In this document: positions 6,586 to 11,963 of the stretch, piece after piece
Layout: each line of letters starts with the position of its first letter
Numbering within the stretch: position 1 is the first letter of the stretch
NCBI GenBank assembly: GCA_916720015.1
Contig: CAKAPZ010000018.1
Span: 1 to 11,963 of the forward strand
Length of the DNA stretch: 11,963 nt
Reading direction: 5' to 3'
Origin: an uncultured Atopobium sp.
GTDB taxonomy: Bacteria; Actinomycetota; Coriobacteriia; Coriobacteriales; Atopobiaceae
Program-made: the position numbers and the translations under genes
Notes under the pieces: generated by a model
Told to the model about the DNA's origin: nothing
The model's database searches: none
What the model saw: the letters and a program-made list of their open reading frames with translations, nothing else

Positions 6586-7266
6586 TTATCTAAACCACTG
6601 GAAGAGCAAAAGCGAGAGGCATGTGCGAGCCATGTACATAATTGAGTTATAGAAGCTCAAATAGGACTCGCCGCCTTGACGCTCACGCATTTCAGTTTCA
6701 ATCTCGACAACCTTTGCACCGCGACGCATCAGCAACGAGATAGTGTCTGGCTCGGGGGAGAAGTCAAAGGAGCGCGCATACGTCTCAATGAGGCCGCGGT
6801 CGTACATACGCATGCCTGACGTAGGGTCAGTGATGGTCTGACCCGTGCTTGTTTTGATAAGCCAAGAAATCAGCTTGGAGCCAATCTCTCGGGGAGAATT
6901 TCCGCGAGCTTTGGTGACAAAGCGAGAAGCAATAACAATGTTTGCTCCCTCGTTTACCATTGCGTGCGCCATAGGAGCAATGTATTCAGGCCTGTGCTGG
7001 CCATCGGAGTCAAACTGCACTACTGCATCGTAGCCATGCTCTTTTGCATAGCGCATACCAGCCCTAAAGCCAGCAGAAAGACCACCATTAACAGGTAAAT
7101 TAAGGTAGTTAAATCCACGCTCTTTACAGATGTCCAGTGTGCGGTCAGCGGAGCCGTCGTTGATTATGATGTAATCAACTTGAGGGGCTACCTGGCACAA
7201 CTCTGTAATAGTTGAAGCAATGCAGGCTTCTTCGTTGTAAGCGGGAACGACTGCAAGAATTCTCAC
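6586..7266 (-). CDS. Family 2 glycosyltransferase (DPM1/GtrB/GacI-like)
   Basis: Probably loads a sugar onto undecaprenyl phosphate or extends a glycan at the cytosolic membrane face. Motifs in order (numbered from the GTG start): AVVPAYNEE (5-13), N-D-G-S-A-D-R-T (36-43), the DXD metal site F-D86-S-D88-G-Q-H, S-R-F, T-D-P-T-S-G-M-R-M-Y and R-Q-G-G-E-S-Y, all typical of polyprenyl-phosphate glycosyltransferases. GTG 7266 is preferred over ATG 7272: AAAGGA abuts the ATG directly but stands 5 nt from the GTG, and MRILAVVPAYNEE is the usual beginning in this family. It ends (226 aa) with a single hydrophobic stretch and lacks the two C-terminal membrane helices of GtrB. The DUF2304 protein encoded next probably supplies the membrane anchor. 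The sugar is unknown. Confidence 0.83.
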   Translation of the reverse strand: MRILAVVPAYNEEACIASTITELCQVAPQVDYIIINDGSADRTLDICKERGFNYLNLPVNGGLSAGFRAGMRYAKEHGYDAVVQFDSDGQHRPEYIAPMAHAMVNEGANIVIASRFVTKARGNSPREIGSKLISWLIKTSTGQTITDPTSGMRMYDRGLIETYARSFDFSPEPDTISLLMRRGAKVVEIETEMRERQGGESYLSFYNSIMYMARTCLSLLLFQWFR

Positions 7267-7334
7267 AAGCATCCTTTGAATTGCAAATTACACGTTAACT
7301 GCATGAATATCATAGCTCAAAAGCCTTATTAATC

Positions 7335-7364
7335 TTGACTCGTATATAGTAGATTACCTAAAGA
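7335..7364 (+). promoter_or_regulatory. Weak candidate promoter for rfbC
   Basis: TTGACT (7335-7340) is a good -35 match, but the 18-bp-spaced TAAAGA (7359-7364) is a poor -10, and the better -10-like TATAGT (7345-7350) is too close to it. A promoter must lie in the 116 bp between the divergent glycosyltransferase and rfbC, but I cannot fix it. No other structure was seen in that gap. Confidence 0.25.
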
Positions 7365-7382
7365 AATCGAAAGGTGAACGCT

Positions 7383-7988
7383 ATGGAGTTTCCAAAAGAG
7401 CTTAAAAACCCTATTCAGTCGGGCAATTTTACGTTTTATGACACTTCGATTGAAGGTGTAAAGGTTGTGGACGTAAAGCTGTTCGGTGATGCTCGTGGTG
7501 GCTTTATGGAGACCTACCGTGAGGAAAACTTTGTTGCTGGCGGCATTGACGCATCGTTTGTACAGGATAACCAGTCCTCTTCCGTTCAGGGTGTGCTCCG
7601 TGGCCTTCACTTCCAGATTGAGCATCCACAGGCAAAGCTTGTGCGCGTAATCTCCGGCACTGTCTTTGACGTTGCGGTTGACCTGCGAGAGGGAAGTCCA
7701 ACCTGGGGTCAGTGGGAAGGCGTTGTTTTGTCCGCGGAGAATCGCAGACAGTTCTTTGTTCCTCGCGGCTTTGCCCACGGTTTCTTGGTACTCTCCGAGA
7801 CTGCGGAGTTCTGCTACAAGTGTGACGACATCTATCACCCAGGTGATGAGGGCGGCATTATGTGGAACGATCCAGAGCTTTGCGTTGAGTGGCCAGCGTT
7901 TCTTGGCGAGAAAACCTTAGATCCTGCAAAGGTTATTCTTTCCGACAAAGATAAGATTCATCCAGCACTTTCTTCACTTAAGAAGTAG
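7383..7988 (+). CDS. rfbC: dTDP-4-dehydrorhamnose 3,5-epimerase
   Basis: The third enzyme of dTDP-L-rhamnose synthesis: it epimerises C3 and C5 of dTDP-4-dehydro-6-deoxyglucose in the cytosol. The cupin-fold protein (201 aa) shows the family blocks: D-A-R-G-G-F-M-E-T-Y-R, F-V-Q-D-N-Q-S-S-S, V-L-R-G-L-H76-F-Q with the catalytic histidine, F-V-P-R-G-F-A-H-G-F and F-C-Y145-K-C-D-D-I-Y-H-P with the conserved tyrosines, then W-N-D-P and a terminal S-D-K-D. ATG 7383 is chosen because AAGG (7371-7374) stands 8 nt upstream; the frame also offers GTG 7374, which lacks a ribosome site. rfbA, rfbB and rfbD are not in the window, so the rest of the pathway must be elsewhere. It faces the GT2/DUF2304 pair, consistent with rhamnose-containing glycan synthesis. 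The U32 gene starts 26 nt downstream. Confidence 0.93.
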   Translation: MEFPKELKNPIQSGNFTFYDTSIEGVKVVDVKLFGDARGGFMETYREENFVAGGIDASFVQDNQSSSVQGVLRGLHFQIEHPQAKLVRVISGTVFDVAVDLREGSPTWGQWEGVVLSAENRRQFFVPRGFAHGFLVLSETAEFCYKCDDIYHPGDEGGIMWNDPELCVEWPAFLGEKTLDPAKVILSDKDKIHPALSSLKK

Positions 7989-8014
7989 TAAGCGCTAAAG
8001 GCAAGTTAGGTAGT

Positions 8015-10645
8015 ATGAACGAACGTAATCGTCGTGAGCGAGAATCCACAGCTCACGAGCTTAATCGCATGAACGAGCCAGAGTGGACAGAGGAAGCTTC
8101 TGATAAAGAACTTTCGTCTTCGCCGCTCCCTCGTGCAACCCAGATGGAACTTCTCGCCCCAGCGGGAGGCCCTGCGCCGTTTACCGCAGCTCTTGCTGGT
8201 GGTGCAGATGCTATTTATTGCGGCTTGGGCAACAACTTCAACGCCCGCCGCGGTGCGGACAACTTTGACGACGAGTCGTTTGCGCGCGCGTGCAGGCAGG
8301 CTCATCTAGCTGGCGCTCGCGTGTACGTCACCGTGAACGTTGTTGTTAAGTGGGACGAGATGCAGCGTGTCCTGCGCCTGATTCGCCGCGCGTGGATCCT
8401 TGGCGCAGATGCTTTTATTATCCAGGACTGGGGTCTTATGGCTCAGGTTAGACAAACCTGGCCAGAGATTGAATGCCACGTATCAACGCAGGCAAACATC
8501 CACGATACGCGCGGTGTTGCTGCCTGTAAAAAGCTTGGCGTGGGTCGCGTTACGCTGTCCAGAGAGCTTACTAAAGAAGAGATTTCTACTATTTCCAAGC
8601 TTGGCGTTGAGCTGGAGTGTTTTGGTCACGGCGCCTTGTGCTTCTGCTATTCGGGCATCTGCCACATGTCGTCTATGCGAGGAGACCGCTCTGCTAACCG
8701 CGGAGCCTGTGCTCAGCCGTGCCGTCTGCCCTATGAGCTGCTCAACTCTAAGCATGAAGTTGTCTCGATGGGTGGCATTGACAGGCTGCTGTGTCCTAAG
8801 GATTACTGCACCATTGATGACGTGCCTGACATGATTGAAGCAGGCGTTGGCTCGCTTAAGATTGAAGGCCGCATGAAGGCGCCTGAGTACGTGTACTCGG
8901 TAGTGTCTTCGTATCGTCAGGCAATTGACGCTGCCGAGAAGGGCGTGGACAACCAAGCCGATGTGGCACGCCGTCACCGCTTGCTTAAACGCTCGTTTAA
9001 CCGAGGTCTGACCAACGCGTACCTGCATGGCACCGCTGGCAACGAGATGATGAGCTATGAGCGTTCCAACAACCGCGGAGAGATCGTCGGTGAGGTTACC
9101 GGAGGGCGCCCACTTGAGGATGCTCTTGAACGCAAGAGCGGCCTCAATGGTGGCCGTGTGAAGCTCCGCCGCTACAAACAGGCGGACGTTGACCTTATTG
9201 CTCACGCACCTATTGGCAAGAACGACCTGCTTGAGATTAGACCCTTGGATGAGCCTGACAAGTTCCTGACCGCTCTTTGTCCTGTTGACGTTGAGCCTGG
9301 TCAGACAGTTACCGTGCGCACTTCTCGCGTTATGCAGACTGGCTCCACGGTACGCATTATTCGCTCCGAGGCAGCGCGCGTGGCAGCTGAGCAGATTTCT
9401 TCGCTGGAATTTCCTCGCAAACGTGCCGTTGACGTGGCTATTATTGCCCGCATTGGCCAGCCCTTTACGGTGACGCTCGCTACCGCAGACGGCGTTGCAC
9501 GTGCGTCTGCTGAGGGCTTTGTGGTGGAGGAGGCTCGCACTAAGGCGGTAACCTCTGACGAGCTCATTGAGCACGTTGGTCGCATGGGAACCTCTCCATT
9601 TGAGGCGGTAAGCTTTGACGTCCAGATGGATGACGCCTGCGGCATGAGCTTTAGTGCCGTTCACAAGGTCCGCGCTGCAGCATGTGAGCAGCTGGAGGCG
9701 GCGCTTCTTGAGGAGTACCAGGACCGCGAGCAGAAGATTGCTCCGCTTTCTCGTCTTGCTTATCAAAAGGAGCGAGAAGCCCAAGACAAGGAGAAGCTTT
9801 TTGCCTTTGATGAGGCGGCTGCAAAGGCAAATGCGTCGCAGGCAGAGGTGTGTGTTCTGGTTGAAACTCCAGAGCAGGCACGTGTTGCGCTCAAGGCGGG
9901 AGCAAATCGTCTGTACGCAACTACCGATGCGCTCGCAGAGACTTCGTGGCCAGAGGATCTTCTCGCCAAGGTAACTCCATGGCTTGATGAGGTATGTCGC
10001 GAGGTTGACCATAAGCGCCTGGATCCCTACGTTGCTGCAGGTAAGCCGATTGCCGTGGGAAACATCTCCGAGCTGACGCTGGCTGTTGAGCGCGGAGCCA
10101 TCCCTGAGGTGCGCGAGTGCATTCCAGTCCACAACGACTACGCTTTGCAGGCACTTGCCGACATGGGCGCAGAAGGTGTCTGGCTCAACTCCGAGCTTAC
10201 CCTCCAAGAGATTTGTCACCTGGCGAGAAACGCCTCGATTCCTGTGGGTTATATGGTCAGCGGCCGTATTCGCACCATGACAACTGAGCACTGTATTTTG
10301 ATGTCTACGGGCAAGTGCATCCACGATTGTGATGCCTGCAAGCTGCGTCTTGAGGAGCACACGCTCAGAGGCATTGACAACGACTACATGCCGGTCAGGA
10401 CCGATAGGCACGGCCGTTCTAAGATTTGGAGCCCTAAGCTCTTTGACGGCGTGCCAGAGATTGCCGAGATGCTCTCTGCCGGCGTGAAGCGCTTTATGGT
10501 AGACGCAACGCTTCTGAGCACGGAGCAAACACGGGAGGCTACCTCTCGCGTGGCTGCTGCGATTGCGGCAACAGCGTCGGGTGCATCATTGCCTGCACGT
10601 CTGAAAGATGCGTCAGTTGGACATCTTTTCTCGCCAATTGGATAG
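8015..10645 (+). CDS. Long U32-family protein with two cysteine quartets (RlhA/TrhP-like RNA hydroxylase or peptidase U32)
   Basis: U32 proteins, once annotated as collagenase-like peptidases, include E. coli RlhA and TrhP, which hydroxylate C2501 of 23S rRNA or tRNA U34 using prephenate. The N-terminal barrel (about 43-290) has E45-LLAPAG, GGADAIYCG, F-N-A-R-R-G, C-H-V-S-T-Q-A-N and L-C-P-K-D-Y. Its cysteines C209-x6-C216-x15-C232-x3-C236 match the Fe-S binding spacing of the family; S-L-K-I-E-G-R follows. A middle region resembles the DUF3656/collagenase insert. The C-terminal part (about 608-860) looks like a second, diverged barrel with its own C760-x7-C768-x3-C772-x2-C775. At 876 aa it is longer than RlhA (about 670). 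The first 42 residues are charged and probably disordered; ATG 8015 has only a weak ribosome site, and starts at M20 or M44 are possible. RNA substrate is not deducible. It sits 26 nt after rfbC and 89 nt before the NifU-like gene. Confidence 0.85.
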   Translation: MNERNRRERESTAHELNRMNEPEWTEEASDKELSSSPLPRATQMELLAPAGGPAPFTAALAGGADAIYCGLGNNFNARRGADNFDDESFARACRQAHLAGARVYVTVNVVVKWDEMQRVLRLIRRAWILGADAFIIQDWGLMAQVRQTWPEIECHVSTQANIHDTRGVAACKKLGVGRVTLSRELTKEEISTISKLGVELECFGHGALCFCYSGICHMSSMRGDRSANRGACAQPCRLPYELLNSKHEVVSMGGIDRLLCPKDYCTIDDVPDMIEAGVGSLKIEGRMKAPEYVYSVVSSYRQAIDAAEKGVDNQADVARRHRLLKRSFNRGLTNAYLHGTAGNEMMSYERSNNRGEIVGEVTGGRPLEDALERKSGLNGGRVKLRRYKQADVDLIAHAPIGKNDLLEIRPLDEPDKFLTALCPVDVEPGQTVTVRTSRVMQTGSTVRIIRSEAARVAAEQISSLEFPRKRAVDVAIIARIGQPFTVTLATADGVARASAEGFVVEEARTKAVTSDELIEHVGRMGTSPFEAVSFDVQMDDACGMSFSAVHKVRAAACEQLEAALLEEYQDREQKIAPLSRLAYQKEREAQDKEKLFAFDEAAAKANASQAEVCVLVETPEQARVALKAGANRLYATTDALAETSWPEDLLAKVTPWLDEVCREVDHKRLDPYVAAGKPIAVGNISELTLAVERGAIPEVRECIPVHNDYALQALADMGAEGVWLNSELTLQEICHLARNASIPVGYMVSGRIRTMTTEHCILMSTGKCIHDCDACKLRLEEHTLRGIDNDYMPVRTDRHGRSKIWSPKLFDGVPEIAEMLSAGVKRFMVDATLLSTEQTREATSRVAAAIAATASGASLPARLKDASVGHLFSPIG

Positions 10646-10653
10646 GCGAGAAA
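10627..10653. other. Hairpin across the U32 stop codon, without a T run
   Basis: TTTCTCGCC (10627-10635) pairs perfectly with GGCGAGAAA (10645-10653) around a 9-nt loop containing the TAG stop. No U tract follows on either strand, so a classical terminator is unlikely; it may be a Rho-assisted stop or an mRNA stabilising structure. Confidence 0.45.
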
Positions 10654-10667
10654 TAAGTTTGGAATTT

Positions 10668-10682
10668 TGGGTAGGATACCCA
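10668..10682. repeat. Palindrome TGGGTA-N3-TACCCA upstream of the NifU-like gene
   Basis: A 6-bp perfect inverted repeat (TGGGTA 10668-10673, TACCCA 10677-10682) separated by GGA lies about 53 nt before the NifU-like start. It could be an operator; a -10-like TAGGAT (10672-10677) falls inside it but no -35 is evident. Short enough to occur by chance. Confidence 0.3.
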
Positions 10683-10734
10683 TGTTGTAAGTTATGGGCG
10701 CATCCGCGCTTGAAGAGTTTGAATAGGAGCAAAC

Positions 10735-10971
10735 ATGGCCATTAATCGTGACCTTTTGAATGCAACCCTTGATGTTATTCGCCAGAGCCTTCAGACCGAT
10801 GGCGGCGACGTTGAGCTTATTGATGTAAGCGATGACGGCACCGTAACGCTTGAGATGACTGGTTCTTGCGCTGGTTGTCCAATGTCTGCATACGACATGT
10901 CTGAGGGTATTGAGCGTATCCTGATTGAGCACGTTCCTGGTGTAAAGCGCGTTCAGCCTGCAATGCTGTAA
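10735..10971 (+). CDS. NifU C-terminal-domain Fe-S cluster scaffold protein
   Basis: A stand-alone NifU/NfuA C-terminal domain, a cytosolic scaffold or carrier that binds an Fe-S cluster between two subunits and passes it to apo-proteins. At 78 aa it is the normal size for this single domain. Visible features are L-Q-T-D-G-G-D-V-E-L near the N-terminus, the cluster-binding motif C45-A-G-C48-P-M-S, and the helix that ends with I-E-R-I-L-I before V-P-G-V. AGGAG (10725-10729) lies 5 nt before the ATG. The upstream neighbour is the U32 protein with two likely Fe-S sites, a plausible client; this link is inferred from position only. A terminator-like structure follows. Confidence 0.93.
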   Translation: MAINRDLLNATLDVIRQSLQTDGGDVELIDVSDDGTVTLEMTGSCAGCPMSAYDMSEGIERILIEHVPGVKRVQPAML

Positions 10972-10996
10972 GTTATCGCTCGGCGTCAAAAAATGA

Positions 10997-11046
10997 ACGT
11001 TTGGCGCTTATCGGTTGTGAGCTTCATGCGCATAAACGTGTTTTTT
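10997..11046 (+). terminator. Probable terminator of the NifU-like gene
   Basis: ACGTTT (10997-11002) pairs with AAACGT (11034-11039) and, after a small internal loop, GCGC (11004-11007) pairs with GCGC (11028-11031). The hairpin is followed by GTTTTTT (11040-11046). The stem is interrupted and the loop is about 20 nt, so the call is moderate. Confidence 0.45.
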
Positions 11047-11073
11047 ATGCAGAGAAGTTGTGGTGAACCATAA

Positions 11074-11102
11074 TTGACCTGCGTAATTACAAAATTTATA
11101 TA
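11074..11102 (+). promoter_or_regulatory. Probable promoter of dcd
   Basis: TTGACC (11074-11079, 5 of 6 -35 bases) and TATATA (11097-11102, 4 of 6 -10 bases) are separated by exactly 17 bp. Transcription would begin near 11109, leaving a leader of about 94 nt before the GTG at 11203. This is the best sigma-A-type promoter seen in the window. It implies that dcd, and probably lgt behind it, form an operon separate from the NifU-like gene. Confidence 0.55.
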
Positions 11103-11137
11103 TCACGCTCCTCACATTATTGTGTAGGGCGTGATAT
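11100..11137. repeat. Inverted repeat over the dcd promoter start site (operator or leader hairpin)
   Basis: ATATCACGC (11100-11108) is the exact inverted copy of GCGTGATAT (11129-11137). Nested within are CCT/AGG and CACA-TTAT-TGTG (11113-11124), so the whole can fold into one long imperfect hairpin followed by TTTT. The left arm overlaps the -10 and start site of the putative dcd promoter. It may be an operator, an attenuator, or an additional terminator for transcripts coming from the NifU-like gene. Confidence 0.55.
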
Positions 11138-11202
11138 TTTATATAAATGGATAATTAGTTTTTCTGACCATACATTTGTATGACGTAAGAAAGGTGGACG
11201 TT

Positions 11203-11760
11203 GTGGTTCTTTCTGATCGCGACATTAAAGCAGAGATTGCAGCTGGTCGTATCGTTATTGAGCCTTTATGCGAGAAAAACGTGCAGCCTGCATCGGTTGA
11301 CGTATGTCTTGGCTCAAATTTTAGAATCTTCCGCAATTCTACGCATACCTCAATTGATCCACTTGTAGCTCAAGAGGGTCTTACTGAGTCAATTGATGTT
11401 CCTGAGGGAGAGGTTTTTGTCCTTCATCCTGGTCAGTTTGCGCTTGGCACTACGCTTGAGCGCATTGCTATTCCTGACGATATCCTCGGCAAGCTTGAGG
11501 GAAAGTCCACCCTGGGACGCCTGGGCCTTATGATTCACTCAACTGCAGGCTATGTTGATCCAGGCTGGGACGGAGAACTCACACTGGAGCTTTCTAACGT
11601 AGCTAACCTTCCAATCATTTTGCACCCTGGCATGAGGATTGGTCAGCTTTCCTTTGAGCGCATGAGTTCTCCTGTTGAGCGTCCTTATGGCTGTGAAGAT
11701 CTTGGTAGCCATTATCAGGGCCAGCGTGGTGCAACTCCTTCGCATGTTCTTTCAAAGTAG
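11203..11760 (+). CDS. dcd: dCTP deaminase, probably the bifunctional dUMP-forming type
   Basis: Converts dCTP to dUTP and, in the bifunctional form, on to dUMP plus diphosphate, feeding thymidylate synthesis in the cytosol. The 185-aa protein has the trimeric dUTPase-like fold motifs: M-V-L-S-D-R-D-I at the start, V-Q-P-A-S-V-D-V, G-K-S102-T-L-G-R106, H112-S-T-A115-G, the general base E129 in L-T-L-E-L-S-N, and Y-Q-G-Q-R-G-A-T-P-S near the C-terminus. HSTAG and the overall sequence resemble the Mycobacterium tuberculosis DCD-DUT enzyme rather than E. coli Dcd, which has HVTAH at that place. GTG 11203 is chosen: AAAGG (11190-11194) stands 8 nt upstream and the product begins as its relatives do. 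TTG 11176 in the same frame would add nine atypical residues. lgt follows after 21 nt. Confidence 0.93.
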   Translation: MVLSDRDIKAEIAAGRIVIEPLCEKNVQPASVDVCLGSNFRIFRNSTHTSIDPLVAQEGLTESIDVPEGEVFVLHPGQFALGTTLERIAIPDDILGKLEGKSTLGRLGLMIHSTAGYVDPGWDGELTLELSNVANLPIILHPGMRIGQLSFERMSSPVERPYGCEDLGSHYQGQRGATPSHVLSK

Positions 11761-11781
11761 TTTTAGTAAGTAGGACGTATT

Positions 11782-11963
11782 GTGTGGCTTGATGCTTTTT
11801 ATCATTCATTAAACCCAGTAGCGCTTTCACTGGGTCCGCTATCTATCAGGTGGTATGGTCTGGCATATCTCGTGGGCTTTGTGCTTGCTGGCGTAGTTAT
11901 GTACAGAACTGCTCAGCGCTGGAAACTTAACGTTACCCTTGATGACGTGCTTAATTTGATGGT
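11782..11963 (+). CDS. lgt: Prolipoprotein diacylglyceryl transferase, 5' part only
   Basis: Lgt transfers diacylglycerol from phosphatidylglycerol to the lipobox cysteine of prelipoproteins in the cytoplasmic membrane. Only the first 60 codons are present; the gene runs off the window edge. The visible N-terminus has the family pattern: [20 protein letters not shown], with the conserved R/H-W-Y-G at the start of the first membrane helix, then a hydrophobic segment G-F-V-L-A-G-V-V. The start is GTG 11782, preceded by AGGA (11772-11775) with a 6-nt spacer. Its 21-nt distance from dcd suggests co-transcription. Confidence 0.9.
   Translation, partial: MWLDAFYHSLNPVALSLGPLSIRWYGLAYLVGFVLAGVVMYRTAQRWKLNVTLDDVLNLM

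Noticed and set aside
7329..7838. 169-codon minus-strand frame opposite rfbC
   Set aside because: rfbC on the plus strand has unmistakable family motifs; the antisense product has no recognisable features and would overlap the rfbC promoter and start.
8483..10528. 681-codon open frame on the minus strand inside the U32 gene
   Set aside because: Its codons are the exact reverse complements of U32 codons, so it stays open simply because the U32 gene lacks TTA, CTA and TCA. The translation is rich in Arg, His, Leu and Cys with no recognisable domain, and the sense strand has clear U32 motifs.
11110..11125. Possible NrdR box upstream of dcd
   Set aside because: The right half TTGTGT fits, but the left half does not and the palindrome centre has 4 nt between CACA and TGTG rather than the spacing of an NrdR box.

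Overview
The window looks like the chromosome of a low-to-mid GC member of the Coriobacteriia (Atopobium/Lancefieldella/Olsenella type). This is inferred from three things: an actinobacterial-style dCTP deaminase, clear Shine-Dalgarno sites with frequent GTG/TTG starts, and a phosphorylcholine (lic) locus resembling those of host-associated Gram-positives. The species cannot be fixed from the sequence alone. No rRNA, tRNA, CRISPR array, insertion sequence or transposase gene was seen.

Positions 1-3069 hold a terminator from an upstream unit, a promoter region overlaid by three ATGTTCA half-sites, a three-domain gene (winged HTH + LicC-like cytidylyltransferase + LicA-like choline kinase) and a LicB-like choline permease. 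This two-gene operon ends at a strong bidirectional hairpin. On the other side of the hairpin is a family 2 glycosyltransferase on the minus strand (3089-3892). Divergent from it, licD (phosphocholine transferase) and a polysaccharide flippase of the kind found in lic loci (TacF-like) run from 3944 to 6132. Together these genes form a near-complete pathway: choline import (LicB), phosphorylation and CDP activation (LicCA fusion), transfer of phosphocholine to a lipid-linked glycan (LicD), possible sugar addition (GT2) and export of the decorated precursor (flippase).

Positions 6190-7266 (minus strand) hold a DPM1/GtrB-like family 2 glycosyltransferase and a DUF2304 small membrane protein. The pair resembles GacI/GacJ of streptococcal rhamnose polysaccharide synthesis. 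Divergent from them is rfbC (dTDP-4-dehydrorhamnose 3,5-epimerase), so this block also concerns surface glycan.

From 8015 the window changes to housekeeping genes: a long U32-family protein (876 aa, two cysteine quartets, probably an Fe-S RNA hydroxylase of the RlhA/TrhP group), a NifU C-terminal-domain Fe-S scaffold, a dCTP deaminase with the signature of the bifunctional dCTP deaminase/dUTPase, and the 5' end of lgt (cut by the window edge). The U32 gene is visibly richer in G+C than the lic block. The most interesting parts are the HTH-LicC-LicA fusion with its candidate operator, the leader ORF before it, and the inverted repeat placed on a good promoter before dcd.
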